Shown here in pieces: positions 1-11,070 of a stretch of DNA of 64,000 nt. Position 1 is the first letter of the stretch, and each line of letters opens with the position of its first letter. This DNA comes from Zea mays (Eukaryota > Streptophyta > Magnoliopsida > Poales > Poaceae). The position numbers were made by a program, and so were the translations under genes. Location: assembly GCF_902167145.1 (NCBI RefSeq), contig NC_050096.1, positions 157,541,825-157,605,824 on the forward strand, given 5' to 3'. The notes below the pieces were generated by a model that worked only from the letters and a program-made list of their open reading frames with translations, had not been told where the DNA came from and did not search any database.

Positions 1-1070
1 ACGCTGCTGACCTTATACAAGTACGACCAACTGCATATCATTCTACTTCCCCAATACAAATGGTACGTGGAAATCCTCCAAGTATTTCCCATTTGCGTAA
101 ATTTGGATGTTGTGTATACATTCCAATCTCACCACCTCAGAGAACAGCTATGGGCCCACACAGGAAAGTGGGGATCTATGTGGGATTTCAATCTCTGTCG
201 ATCATAAAGTACTTAGAACCCTTGATAGGGGATCTATTTACAACCCGATTTGCTGACTCTTTTTTTGATGAGGAACATTTCCCGGCATTAGGGGGATACT
301 TTAAGTACCAAAAGGAATGCCAGGAAATAAATTGGAATACTCAATGTGTTCTTGGTTCTGATCCACGTACTACAGAAACTGAACTGCAAGTTCAGAAAAT
401 TATATATTTGCAGAGACTTGCAAATGAACTGCCAGATGCATTCACTAATTACAAAGGTGTCACTAAATCATTCATTCTTGTTAGGAATACACCAGAAAGA
501 GTGGAAGTACCGAGTAAAACCACTCAACTCCTAGAGAGGAGAAGTATGGTGAATAAGCACTATTCTATTGCTAAGAAGCAAAGAACAATAGTGAATGCAA
601 ACAGACACCAAAATGATACAATGTATCAAGTGGATGGTGATGATCCACGACCTAGCTCGGATGTGCACATAACCGAGGGTGGGACATCGGAAAACCCTAG
701 ACACATCAATTTGGGAAATTCTGATGAGTCTCTAAGGAGTGATGAAATTGCCATCAACTATGTTGAGACTGGTGAAACATATGATAGAAAAGCTACCAAT
801 GTCAACATATATTTCTCCGAGAAGATTGCTGAGGACCTTCAAAATGATCTAGATCCTAAGACCATGGTAGAGTGCACTAAGCGCTCGGATTGGATCAAAT
901 GGAAGGCAGCAATTGAAGCAGAGTTAGCCTCGCTTTACAAAAGAGAAGTTTTCTCGGCTGAAATGCCTACACCACATGATATCTTCCCTGTGGGATATAA
1001 GTGGGTTTTCATTTGGAAACTAAATGAAAATGGTGAGGTAGTGAGATATAAAGCAAGGCTAGTAGCATAA
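1..1070 (+). pseudogene. copia pol: integrase C-terminal region, linker and start of RT (C0)
   Basis: The open frame from 60 (continuing upstream of the window) shows the copia integrase C-terminal signature: KFGC at about residues 13-16, then IYVGF and YLEPLIGDLF, a pattern of plant copia polyproteins. A hydrophilic, poorly conserved linker of about 180 residues follows. The reverse transcriptase begins near residue 260 with WKAAIEAELASL and GYKWVFIWKLNENGEVVRYKARLVA. A TAA at 1068-1070 interrupts the frame where RT normally continues KGFTQ; the same frame goes on past the stop with GFTQRPGVDFNETYSPV. This is therefore a fragment of one polyprotein and not a gene of its own. The ATG at 60 is internal. 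Confidence 0.8.
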
Positions 1071-2020
1071 GGGTTTACGCAAAGACCCGGCGTTGATTTC
1101 AATGAAACTTATTCACCAGTTATGAGTGCAATAACATTTTGATAATTAATATCTTTAGCAATACAAAATCGTTTATCTTTGCATTTGATGGACGTAGTGA
1201 CCGCATATCTCTATGGCTCACTGGATTCTGATATATCCATGAAAGTTCCTAATGGAATAGATGTACCGAATCCAAAGGCAAAACACAACATGTATTGTGT
1301 AAAGTTGCAGAAGTCATTATATGGCTTAAAACAATCGGGCAGAATGTGGTACAACCGATTGAGTGAACTCCTTTTGCGTAAGGGATAAACGAAAAATGAT
1401 GATTGCCCGTGTGTCTTCATCAAAAGATCCAAAGTGGGATTCTGTATTATATCAGTTTATGTTGATGACCTTAACATCATAGGAAATAAACTTGATATTG
1501 ATGAAGCACGTCATCATTTAACGATGGAATTTGAGATGAAGGATTTGGGTAAAACCAAATTTTGCTTAGGTCTTCAACTTGAGCATTTACCTTCTGGAAT
1601 CCTTGAACATCAGAGTACATATACCCAAAAGGTATTGGAAAAATTCAATATGCATATGTCTTATCCTTCAAAGACTCCTATGGTGGACAGATCTTTGGAT
1701 TTAGAGAAAGATCCTTTAGACCACGGGATGATGAAGAACAAATATTGGGACCGGAGTTCCCATATCTCAGTGCTATTGGTGCATTAATGTACCTTGCTAA
1801 CAATAGCCGGCCGGATATTGCTTTTGCAGTGAATTTGCTAGCAAGGCACATCTCTACTCCAACAAAGCGACATTGGGTTGGCATTAAGAATATTTTCCGA
1901 TATCTAAATGGCACAAAGGATCTAGGACTCTTTTACAAAAGAAGTAATGATCCTAGTTTAATTGGGTATACCGATGCTGGCTATTTATCTCATCCCCACA
2001 ATGGCCGATCACAAACATGA
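1071..2020 (+). pseudogene. copia pol: reverse transcriptase core and connection (C0)
   Basis: This continues the C0 polyprotein with several stops (1068, 1141-1146, 1386). Recognisable RT blocks in order are LMDVVTAYLYGSLDSDI (about 1182), QKSLYGLKQSGRMWYNRLSE (about 1309) and the catalytic YVDD at 1458-1469, in context SVYVDDLNIIG. The C-terminal RT region LGLQLEHLPSGIL follows. A frameshift near 1740-1745 moves the frame to the connection segment with GALMYLANNSRPDIAFAVN and the first RNase H strand LIGYTDAGYLS. The catalytic motif is intact, but the stops and frameshift make it non-functional. DSDI and KVPNGIDVP are typical of plant Ty1-copia; I cannot name the family. Confidence 0.82.
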
Positions 2021-2485
2021 TTCGTATTTTTACAAGGTGGAACTGCCATCTTGTGGAAATCGTCTAAATAGACTTTGGTGACCACGTCCACTAACCATTC
2101 TGAAATAATTACATTATTTGAAGCATCACCTGAATGTGTATGGCTTCGTAGAATGGTGAATCATATACTCACAACTTGTGGTATTGGTTCTCTTGACTCA
2201 CCAACTATTATCTATGAAGATAATTCAGCTTGTGTTGTTCAGATGGATACATGTTATATTAAGAGTAATATTAATAAGCATATTTATCTTAAATTGTTTT
2301 ATCCCCATCAACTTCAGGAAAATGGGGATATAAACATCTTGCAAACAAAGTCTTGTAATAATCTTGCTGATTTATTCACAAAGTTTCTACCATACTCCAC
2401 GTTCCAGAAATGTGTTGAGGGGATTGGTATAAGAAGGCTTAAGTGCTTGCAAAGTTCAGGGGGAGTAATTCTCCGTGATATATGA
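2021..2485 (+). pseudogene. copia pol: RNase H (C0)
   Basis: This is the RNase H end of the C0 polyprotein. After a stop at 2018-2020, the frame from about 2075 shows the acidic motif region SEIITLFEASPECVWLRRM, then TIIYEDNSACVVQM, then HIYLKLFYPHQLQENGDI and LADLFTKFLPYSTFQKCVEGIG, the standard C-terminal order of copia RNase H. The usual SSHAEIIA-type block is degraded (NHSEIITLFEA). The protein ends at 2483-2485, about 300 bp before the polypurine tract. Confidence 0.8.
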
Positions 2486-2792
2486 CCTATATTGAACCAT
2501 CATATTACACTCTTTTCTTTGTATGAGTTTTGCCTTGCTAAGGTTTTCTCATCCAAAGTTTTTAATGAGGTAATATCAACTAAGCTATATGCTTCATCAT
2601 TGATTTTTCACCACAGAGGCTTTTATGCATGATGATTACAAGCATATTTTCTTTTGGAAACTAAGTGAGATTATTCTCATTATCCAAAAGACATTGTGTA
2701 CTCCTTATTTTTCCAACAGGGTTTTTGAGGAGATCAAATATTGGATGACAACTTGCAGATGATCAAATGGATTTGGATTGATCAAGGGGGAG
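2486..2792 (+). other. C0 3' untranslated spacer with polypurine tract
   Basis: This AT-rich non-coding stretch lies between the RNase H stop and the LTR. It ends in a purine-rich run, TCAAGGGGGAG at 2782-2792, directly before the TG that starts the LTR. That is the expected position and composition of a plus-strand priming polypurine tract. Nothing else is recognisable. Confidence 0.7.
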
Positions 2793-3132
2793 TGTTACAA
2801 AACATTTTGTACATATGATCTAATCCCATCCATCTGTCCATGGTGGCAGTTATTCCCAAGGGACACACCCCTTGGGAACTATTGTATAAATACTACAGTA
2901 CACTGCAATAAAGAACTGTCCCTATCATTTTCATTCTCTTTGTCTGTCCCTTTACTCCCTTTGCCACTGAGCACTGCAATAGATCAAAATTGCCTATACG
3001 TAGAGAGGAAACTCAGACTAGTGGTTCTGGTCCCATGGTCCACTCCAGGTAACGATGGTCGAGGTGCACCACGACCTTCTCCCAAGGTCCACTCCTACCG
3101 ACTAGAGAGACTCCAGCCTTGTTGACCACAAT
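2793..3132 (+). repeat. 3' LTR of copia C0
   Basis: The LTR starts with TGTTACAAAAC immediately after the polypurine tract. Inside are a TATA-like TATAAATA at 2885-2892 and a polyadenylation-like AATAAA at 2907-2912, both expected in the U3/R region of a short copia LTR. The right edge is placed at ...GTTGACCACA because it ends in CA and gypsy T1 gag sequence follows, but the only copy in the window cannot be aligned to a partner. The edge may be off by tens of bases. Confidence 0.55.
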
Positions 3133-3600
3133 CTTCTCCATGCACAACTATCGTTTCTCATATTTAACTTTTAGACTCTACTCAACAAAGCAATTGTATT
3201 GGAAAACAAAAGGAAGGAATTAACAGATAACAAAAGGAAATTTTAATCTCAAGGTCAGTCAAACAGGAACACCCATCATCATAACAATTACCAAGGTTCC
3301 TGGTTTCGCTCGGTGAATCAGAGTGGAAACAACAATTATCATATGGAAAGTTTAGGACAACAAAGTTAGAGAAACAACCAACCATAGACTCAAAGGACTA
3401 ATCAGCATGGACAACGATCTGGTGGAAATCCTCAGAATCGGCAGGGAAGCGCCATGAACACACCGGCCAGAAACAACAATCAAATTACCGAGTTCATCCC
3501 AATGGATGCTTCAAGTGTGGAGATATTAGGCACTATGCCAATAACTGCCTAAAGTGCAATCCATAGAAGAACAATAGTCAAAGGTTTGACCTGAATACGC
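3133..3600 (+). pseudogene. gypsy gag C-terminal region with zinc knuckle (T1)
   Basis: The region is rich in Gln, Asn and Gly codons in shifting frames (for example GNPQNRQGSAMNTPARNNNQ), as in the basic tail of chromoviral gag. A CCHC zinc knuckle is at 3507-3548 with order CFKC, GDIRH, YANNC, spacing CX2CX4HX4C. The usual Gly before His is Arg. Upstream gag is cut by copia C0. Several frameshifts mean no continuous protein. Confidence 0.65.
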
Positions 3601-3614
3601 CTGCTCGTGGCAAT

Positions 3615-3913
3615 GTGAAGAATAAAAATCAGCAGAACCAGAGTAAAGGCAGAGTAAATCATGTGACTGCAGAATCAGTTCCAGAGCATGCTGACGTGGT
3701 GTATGGTATATTCCATATTAATTCCATACATGCATCAGCTTTATTTGATTCTAGAGCATCTCATTCTTTCATAATCATGTCATTTGTGGAAAAGCATAAT
3801 ATATCAAACTATCCTTTGTGGAAGAAATTTTTAATTAGATCACCATAGGTGAAATTTGAGCCACTCATTCATGCCCTCAAACCAAGCTTGAGAGTCGGGG
3901 AATAGGCTTTTTA
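3615..3913 (+). pseudogene. gypsy aspartic protease (T1)
   Basis: The frame 3615-3848 contains ASALFDSRASHSFI, the retropepsin active-site block whose usual form is DSGASHSFI, so the conserved Gly after the catalytic Asp-Ser is replaced by Arg. The second half of the fold continues past a stop at 3846-3848 and resumes around 3914 with the hydrophobic block DAILGVDYLTKYDGVICC, typical of the protease C-terminus leading into RT. Stop codons and the active-site change indicate an inactive relic. Confidence 0.78.
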
Positions 3914-4752
3914 GTGGAGTTGATGATCTTGGAATCTAGTGGAATTGATGCGATACTTGGTGTAGATTATTTAACCAAGTACGATGGAGTAATATGTTGC
4001 GCTAAGAGAATGGTTAAGTTAACAAGTTCGCAAGGAGAAAGAGTTGAGGTCAATGTTAGCATGCCAGCAAAAGCAGAAACCGTGGTAAATCATTCGGAGG
4101 AGAAATCTTTGGAAAACAAAAGAGTGGTCTATGAGTATCTAGATGTGTTCCCGGATGAATTACTAGGTATGCCACCTGATCGTGATGTAGAATTCTCCAT
4201 TGAATTATTACCTAGACCTGCACCTATATCGAAAAGACCCTATAGAATGGATGTCAAGGATTTAGCTGAACTTAAGAAACAAATAGAAGAACTACTAGAA
4301 AAAGGCTTTATTCGTCTGAGCTTATCACCTTGGGGAGCTCTGGTTCTATTTATGGACAAGAAAGATGGTTCAAGGAGAATTTGTGTTGAATGAAGTAACC
4401 ATTAAGAACAAATATCCAGTACCTCGTATTAAAGATTTGATTGATCAAATGAGAGGTGTTAAGATATTCTCTAAGATAGATCTAAGATCAGATACCATAA
4501 GTTGAAGATTCAAGCTGAAGATGTACCAAAGGCAGCCTTTACCACTAGATACGAGTTATACGAGTTTTTGGTCATGTCATTTGGGCTGACTAATGCACTA
4601 GCATACTTTATGAACTTGATGAATAAAGTATTCATGGAATATCTTGACTAGTTCGTGGTCATATTTATCGATGATATATTGGTATATTCACAGAATGAGG
4701 AAAACATGAGGATCACCTAAGGCTAGTTCTTCAGAAACTTCGTAACCATCAG
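3914..4752 (+). pseudogene. gypsy reverse transcriptase (T1)
   Basis: From about 4130 the sequence reads through the RT leader (YLDVFPDELLGMPPDRDVEF, then PAPISKRPYRM). RT follows with [25 protein letters not shown] up to a stop at 4391-4393. After that, frames shift repeatedly: [14 protein letters not shown] and KIDLRS blocks are visible around 4430-4490, and the catalytic FIDDILVYS is at 4664-4690 with FIDD at 4664-4675. A short deletion around 4488 removes part of the SGYHQ block. The catalytic aspartates survive, but the enzyme could not be made. Confidence 0.82.
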
Positions 4753-5445
4753 TTGTATGCAAAATTCTTGAAGTGTGATTTTTGGCTGAAGAAAGTTGCT
4801 TTCCTAGGACACATTATTACTGATGGTGGAATAAAGATAGATCCAGTCAAGGTTAGTGAGATATTAAATTGGAAACAACCAAAGGATGTGTCAAAAATTA
4901 GGAGTTTCCTTGGAATAGCAGGTTATTATAGAAGATTTATTGAAGGCTTCTCCAAGTTAGTCAAACTTCTTGCTTCACCACTGGAGAAAGGTAAATACTT
5001 TAAATGGGATGAAGCTTGCCAAAAATGTTTTAAAGAACTCAAGGAAAGGCTAACCACTGCACCAGTTTTGGTAATGCCAGATATTCATAAAGGATTTGAC
5101 ATTTACGGTGATGCCTCGCATCTAGGTCTAGGATGTGTCCTAATGCAAGAAGGAAAAGTGATAGCTTATGCCTCAAGGTAGTTGAGAAAACAAGAAAAGA
5201 ACTATCCAACACATGATTTGAAGTTAGCTGCCGTAGTGCAAGCTTTGAAGATATGGAGGCACTATATGATTGGAAATAAGTGCAATGCCTGAAATATGTT
5301 CACCCAAAAGGAACTTTTTCTAAGGCAATGAAGATGGCTTGAGTTAATAAAAGATTATGATTTGCATATTCAATATCATCCGGGAAAAGCAAATGTTGTG
5401 GCAGATGCTTTGAGTCGTAAAGGTCAAGTGAAAAGTGTTACCACC
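4753..5445 (+). pseudogene. gypsy RT thumb/connection and RNase H (T1)
   Basis: The frame from 4753 starts with [19 protein letters not shown] and carries the connection block [19 protein letters not shown]. RNase H then begins with [32 protein letters not shown] at 5179-5181 breaks the frame. The remaining RNase H is degraded between 5182 and 5361 and ends with [20 protein letters not shown] near 5362-5420, the usual C-terminal signature. This sits between the RT and integrase of the same element. Confidence 0.82.
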
Positions 5446-6847
5446 TATTTAATGCCACAAGAATTATGCTGGGAAATGGAGCAACTTGATCTTGGTATGG
5501 TTAACAATACAGAAGCAACCATTACGGAAGTGGAATCTACACTAAAGAAAGAAATTCGTAGAGGGAAAGAATTAGATGAGAGGATTAAAGAAATTAAAAC
5601 GCGGATTGGTTTGGGTAAAGCCCTAGATTTTACTAAAGATGAGTAGGGTACAATTTGGTTCAAAAAGAGAATCTGAGTACCAGAAATTGAACACCTTCGC
5701 CAGCTTATTCTCAAAGAAGCTCATGATTAAGCATACTCTATACACCCTGGAAGTACTAAGATGTACCAGGATCTACAAGAGAAGTATTCATGGTATGGTT
5801 TGAAAAGGGATGTTGCTACTCACATTGCACTATGTGACGTGTGTCAACGAGTTAAGGCAGAACATCAAAGACTAGTAGGTTTGCTACAACCTCTTAAAGT
5901 GCCTGAATGGAAATGGGAAGAAATTGACATGGATTTTATAGCCTGGCTACCCCGTACACGTGATGGTTTTGCTTCCATATGGGTTATTGTGGACAGGTTA
6001 ACCAAAGTTGCACACTTTATACGTGTGAAGACAACATACCCAAGAGCTCAATTAGCGGAACTGTACATGTCAAGGATTGTTTGTTTACATGGTGTTCCAA
6101 AGAAGATTGTATCATATAGAGGAACCCAATTTAATTCACGCTTTTGGAAAAGAATGCATGAGTCTATGGATACCAAGCTAAATTTTAGCTCAGCCTATCA
6201 TCCACAGACAGATGGTCACAGAGAAAGAACAAATCAGGTATTAGAGGATATGTTAAGAGCTTGTACTTTAAAGTATTGTAAAAGTTGGGATAAGAGTTTG
6301 CCCTATGCAGAGTTTTCTTACAACAATAGTTATCAAACAAGTTTAAAGATGACACCATTTGAAGCTCTCTATGGAAGGAAGTGTAGAATATCGCTTTATT
6401 GGAATGAGACTAGAGAAAGTCAAGTGTTTGGTGCAGAAATTCTTTAGGAAGTAGAAAAGCAAGTGCAGATTATCAGAGAGAATCTGAAAACAGCACAGAC
6501 AAGGCAGAAAAGCTATGCTGACAATAGGAGAATTAGCTTTCGAAGTAGGAGATTATGTGTATCTTAAAGTTTCTCCAATGACAGGAATGAAAAGGTTTAA
6601 GGTCAAAGGCAAATTATCTCCCTGTTATATTGGACCATTCAATATTTTGGAAAGAAAAGGAGAAGTAGCCTATTAGTTGGAACTACACAACCATTTATCA
6701 GATGTGCATGATGTGTCACACGTATCTTAACTCAAGAAGCATTTAAGAGTACCTGAGAAACATTTACCCATGGGAGAACTTAATGTTAATACGGACTTGA
6801 CATATTTAGAGTATCTGGTTAAGATTTTAGAAATAATTCAAAAGGAA
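5446..6847 (+). pseudogene. gypsy integrase (T1), split from its chromodomain
   Basis: An HHCC-type zinc domain spans about 5690-5860 (IHPGSTKMYQDL then CDVCQRVKAEHQ), interrupted by stops near 5644, 5677 and 5730. The catalytic core (5761-6447) has the first acidic residue in IDMDFIAWLP and the glutamate in GHRERTNQVLE. The middle catalytic Asp, normally in SDRGTQF, is Tyr (SYRGTQF), so the DDE triad is broken. After a TAG at 6445-6447 the C-terminal region continues (YVYLKVSPMTGMKRF, then LSPCYIGPFNIL) to VKILEIIQKE at 6847. There a 1177-bp insertion separates it from the chromodomain. Confidence 0.84.
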
Positions 6848-8024
6848 TGAGTTTTTTTGAGTTACGTCTGTGACCTCGGGAAAGTCATCTGCTACTCTGC
6901 TTCTCGACACGAAAGCAGGGCAATGCTCCATTTTTGATAATTCGTCCTACCCTTAGCTTTGCTACTTGGCTCGGAACAACGGTTCGGAGTTCGCCAGAAT
7001 ACGACGAGATGCTGAGTTCTCAACGACTAGCATGAATTGAAGGACGCTGATTGCCGTTGTACCTATTGATAAAGGATTGGACAACTCGACACAGACTACG
7101 CAACGAGCTTCAAGGAATTGAAGAATCAACTAGTCACTATGCTGCATACTCGTACCAGGGAATGTTGCAGACCGACCTTCGTTGCTAGGCTGGAATAGAA
7201 ACTGACGTATGGAGGACTTGTGAGATCTTTCACTCTTCGACAACGAAAGCCTTGAGGACGTCAGCGATGTGTTATAGGATGTCTCGCGATCTTGCTTCTA
7301 GAGTACATACGGGCCAATCGAGTGCCTAACCTTGGGTGCTCCGATCTTGTTCGTGAGGAAGAAAGACTGCCTTCTTCGTTCAATGAATCTGCATACCACC
7401 AAGGGAAAAAAGAAGTCTGAATCCGTGTCTTCTCTGCCATTTGATTTCCTTCACCACTAGCACTAGCCCCACTATTTCTTTTCCAGACAAACCTTTTATT
7501 TTATGGTAGTTTCACTCCGATTGCGGGAGGGAAGCAGGGCTATAGAAATCAGTTCAGAAAAGGACTGATTGATAGACTAAATTTTACGAAGAAGAAAGGA
7601 ATATTCACAGCATTTTTGAATAAATAGCCCTCCCAGTCACAACATTAGTGAATCCAAATCCAGAATAAACATCCAAGGAAATGAGCATACTTCTTGGAAC
7701 TACTAGAGAGTTCAAAGCCTCTTGTCCCTTGGGCATAAATGATCAATTCTGTGAAAGGTTAGGCTAGTTGGTCCGGCGGAATGGAAAAATTAGGGCTTGA
7801 TTGACATACTCGAGACTTAGCAATCTGGGTTTCTTGGACTAGTTTTGTCAATGGGCTAAGATTTTTTTGTTTTGGTATCTCTGGAATATGAGTGTGTGAC
7901 TTGTTAGAATTGATCCTATTGATAATACATAGAAGGGACCTGTTATCTCTATCAAGATGATTCTAATTCGTCAGATATTATTTATTCTAGTATCTAGAAC
8001 ACAAAATACATAGAGTGTATCAAA
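6848..8024. other. 1177-bp foreign insertion in T1 integrase, organelle-like or composite filler DNA
   Basis: The T1 frame stops at 6847 and resumes at 8033. The octamer AAAAGGAA flanks the insert at 6840-6847 and again at 8025-8032, which locates both junctions exactly. The insert has no TG...CA ends or terminal inverted repeats. Its composition (near-neutral GC, no CpG-rich block, many short purine-rich runs, and an AT-rich last 200 bp) differs from the surrounding elements and reminds me of plant organelle intergenic DNA, mainly mitochondrial with a plastid-like last segment. A short stretch near 7340-7370 resembles a degenerate gypsy RT block (GAPILFVRKKD). I cannot confirm the origin without a search. 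Confidence 0.35.
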
Positions 8025-8197
8025 AAAAGGAACTATCACGCAAAATTACCCGAAGTAAAGTTATCAACATGTGTCAAGTTCAGTGGAGTCATTATTCAGA
8101 AGATGAGGCAACTTGGGAAAGAGAAGATGAACTCAGAGCAGAATTTCCCCAGCTATTTTTAGAAGTTCTCCAATCTCGAGGACAAAATTCTCTTTAG
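8025..8197 (+). pseudogene. chromodomain at the integrase C-terminus (T1)
   Basis: From 8033 the frame reads LSRKITRSKVINMCQVQW, then SHYSEDEATWEREDELRAEFPQLF, ending at a TAG at 8195-8197. The pattern VQW...E.ATWE..EDL is the chromodomain found at the integrase end of plant chromoviruses, where it is thought to steer integration to heterochromatin. The ATG at 8015 belongs to the insertion and is not a real start. This small domain is intact apart from its separation from the integrase. Confidence 0.8.
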
Positions 8198-8208
8198 GTG
8201 CTAGGTTT

Positions 8209-11070
8209 TGTAACACCTCAAATCCATCAATAACAACAATCTACTTTAATTCACTTTCATTAGGGAGAAAAGTATTTTGGAAATAATTAAAGTCGTGATA
8301 TAGCAAGGTTTAATAAAATTTTGGTAAATAATTATACTAAATGTTTGATGCATTCATTATTGGAGCATGAGTCTTTCTTTGCTAATGGTTGCTGAGAAAT
8401 TGTGTTTGTACTATTCTTTTATTTTGAAACCTCTCTAATTAATTTATATAATGGACTTTGGTCTAAAAATAAATATATAAATTTTAGTTGTAAACATTAT
8501 TGGTGAATATATTATAATTTCTAAAATATTTAAATATAATTATTTTTATGTTTTTTAAAACATATAAAAGAAATTTGAAATAAAAAACAAACCATAGCCG
8601 TCACCCGTTTTTGGCCCAGCCCGCTTACCAGGCCCCCTCTCCCCCTCGCTCACAAGCACGCGGGCCACCTCGACCTCGTGGCCCTTCCCTTCCCTGCTGT
8701 CGCTCGATCGTGCGTGTGCATGCCCGTGCGTGGCGCAACGACGCCCAGCCGCTCGCCTCCCTGCCCGATGCCCCGGCTTCCGCGCCCCCTCACCTCCCCA
8801 CGACCAGGAAACGACTGCCCCTTCTTCTCCCCTCCCCACTCTGCTCCCATGGATGTCGACGCCATTAATTGACATAATGAGGCCGCTGGACCTCTCTATT
8901 CCCCTCTCTGGCGCATCCTCTCCTCCCCCTCTCTAGTGAGCTCATGCCCCTAGAGTCAGTTCCCGACAGCCCCAACCTCTCCATACGCCCTCTTCTCGCT
9001 CGTCATGGAACTCGCCACCCACCGGCCGGAGCCGTTCGTCATCGCCTTTGTCTGTCGCCGCCATCAACCAGAGCACCGCCCCCGCCGACCTCCTCTATGT
9101 AAAAGCGAAGAGAAGAGAAGAGAAGGTAGAAGATGAACGTGATTCATTCTAGCCCATAATTTTGTGAAAATTCATTTATATGTTTTTTCGGGTTCAAAAG
9201 AAATTGAAAAGAGACACTGTAATTTTATGTGCTATCCCCAGTAGTCTATAATTAATCGCGATCTAACTTCTACAACGATATGTTATTTTAAAGTGTATAT
9301 TTTTGAGTCTGCAATCATGTATAAATTGAACGATTACCTTCATGTGTATGTGATAAGCTATATTAAATAGTGTTTCTGGCATTTCTACATTTTTGTATCT
9401 TAATTTGATTTATATCTATTTAAATTGATTTATATATAATCTTCTTGAATGAAGAGTAAAAATAGAAGTAGACGATAATTTCATAACAAAAAAATAGACG
9501 AATAACTACATAAGGTTTCATATGTTCATGTGTAAATATACATAAGGTTTATTCACTAAGAAATAAAATAGTTTCAATTAATATTGAAATGCTATAGTTG
9601 TGATCATGCCCACTATAGTCTAAATAATAATTTAATATAATTCCTTTAATGAACTAGGAGTTATGTGCCCTATAAATAAAGTTGTAGTGTTTTAATATGG
9701 CTTTGCAAATAAAAAGTAAAAAGGAAATATAACCCACATGCTTTTCGGTAGAAATACAATAATTAATTGGTTAATTATCTAGATTCCATAAAGTTTGAAT
9801 TAGCGCTATATTTACGTATTTTTAAATGAATCCGTAGAGTATATGCTTCCATAGTCAATTTGCCATATAAGATTAATCTAGTGAAATATCGAAATAAAAT
9901 AATTGGGATTTATGACATAGCAAATGAGATGATCGTCGATATGGCTAGATTTATATTATAGTTACGAATCAAGTTTCATATTTGGATGTTTCCTTTTATA
10001 AGTGTTATTTGTATAATGTATGTTTTATTGTTTGTTGAATGGTGTATGTTTCCTTTTTGTATGTGCGATGAGCAACTATATTAGAAGCGGATTCCGTGGT
10101 AGGGGACCCAAACCTGTTTGAGGAAGATCCACATGATACTTTTGAGCAAGGCAAGTGGATTCTCACTCTGCATTTCTTATTGTACCCAAACAATACATTT
10201 AATAAGATTTACTTTTAGGTATGTGCATAATTTGATGGGTTTGCCTAAATTGGATTACCTAGAAATACCAACCTTATTCCTTGATTAACCTAGGTTTAAT
10301 ACTGTTGGGGGTCTCCTTCTCTGCCGAAGGTACTCAAGACGGAGATATTGTCTGTAAGCAACAAGATTGAATGCCGAAGCTACAACAAACATGTGTAAAG
10401 AGCCAAAGGATGATAGCTTCGGCTTAAGGTGGCGACGAGGGTCAAACATAATGTTGAGTCGAAGAGGAAAATACTAGTTAATCTCTGATGTTTTGTATTC
10501 GGATTATGTGTACATGTTAAGGTCATAAATATATTTTTACTTGGGTTGTGTCCCGTGGCTATAAATAGGTGAACAGTACCCCCCATACTGTTCATGCTGG
10601 ATGGGAATTGCATTCACGCTTTTGTCTTCTAGCAAGCCGAAGGTACAATTGTAATACACATTATGTATCACTTTGTCAATATATGAGATGGATCTTGATG
10701 TTGTTTAACATTTGATATGAAATGAATAATTAGCATAATGTTACATCTGTAACTTCATTTCTATATTTGTGAATGATGAAGACTTGTTCTTCATGACCTT
10801 CGTCCAAGATCCATTATGCTTTGAAGGACGAAGGTCCTTAACGTTTAACAATTGTGTTGCCTTGTTTTATGATTCAGTAATCAGAAACAAGTGACCAACA
10901 AATACTATGGTTTCTAACTTTTCTATTGCTCAACTCTAGTATCAAGTTGTTACTCTTTTTAAGATATTATTGTTCTAGATATGAAATTTTATACTATTGT
11001 TGTAATCTGATGATTAAACAAGATCATATTGTATTAAATGGAACATGGAGTGACCACCCAGGATAACAAT
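8209..11070 (+). repeat. 3' LTR of chromovirus T1, interrupted and incomplete
   Basis: The LTR begins TGTAACACCTCAAATCC twelve bases after the chromodomain stop. It matches the layout of solo LTR T2 (33982-37977): an AT-rich start, a GC-rich stretch at about 8590-9110, a long AT-rich middle, then landmark phrases found in both copies such as AAGGCAAGTGGA, CAAACAATACATTTAATAA, CATAATTTGATGGGTT and ATGGAGTGACCACCCAGGA. It is split by a solo Tat LTR at 10303-10900 and then cut at 11070 by copia C1. Comparison with T2 indicates that roughly the last 1 kb lies beyond C1, outside the window. Open frames in the GC-rich part are not genes. Confidence 0.78.
10303..10900 (+). mobile_element. solo LTR of the Tat-type G family (598 bp)
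   Basis: Starts TGTTGGGGGTC and ends GACCAACA, with the perfect TSD AATAC at 10298-10302 and 10901-10905. Its reverse complement aligns by eye with the LTRs of G1, G2 and G3 (start TGTTGGTCACTTGTT, then CAAGGCAACACAATTGTTAAAC). It is therefore a plus-oriented member of the same family, whereas G1-G4 are minus-oriented. A TATA box TATAAATA is at 10560-10567. It is the product of LTR-LTR recombination that removed the internal region, inside the T1 LTR. Confidence 0.88.

Larger units (their letters stand above)
1..3132 (+). mobile_element. Ty1-copia element C0, 3' part (5' end outside window)
   Basis: Broken copia pol runs from the integrase C-terminus through RT to RNase H. It is followed by a 3' spacer, a polypurine tract and an LTR-like block, so the element is plus-oriented and lacks only its 5' LTR, gag and integrase core, which lie left of the window. 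DNA to its right resumes as the glutamine/asparagine-rich gag tail and zinc knuckle of gypsy element T1, so C0 most likely sits inside T1 gag. The right boundary near 3132 is my best guess from the TG...CA rule; no TSD can be checked because the left end is missing. Confidence 0.75.
3133..11070 (+). mobile_element. Ty3-gypsy chromovirus (Tekay-like) T1, internal region and 3' LTR, multiply interrupted
   Basis: Domain order is gag tail, zinc knuckle, protease, RT, RNase H, integrase, chromodomain, then a long LTR starting TGTAACACC at 8209. That order and the chromodomain define a plant chromovirus, and the ~4-kb LTR and its style point to the Tekay group. It is interrupted by C0 on the left (in gag), a 1177-bp insertion at 6848-8024, a solo Tat LTR at 10303-10900, and copia C1 from 11071. 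The 5' LTR and the rest of the 3' LTR lie outside the window. It is the oldest layer here, judging by nesting and by the number of stops. Confidence 0.82.

Noticed and set aside
8015..8032. ATG at 8015 as a start for a small chromodomain protein
   Set aside because: The codons 8015-8024 belong to the foreign insertion; the domain is the end of the integrase polyprotein.
8555..8936. Overlapping open frames on both strands rich in Arg, Pro, Ala
   Set aside because: They lie in the GC-rich block of the T1 LTR, occur in several frames at once, have no domain, and are matched in position by equally spurious frames in T2 and T3.
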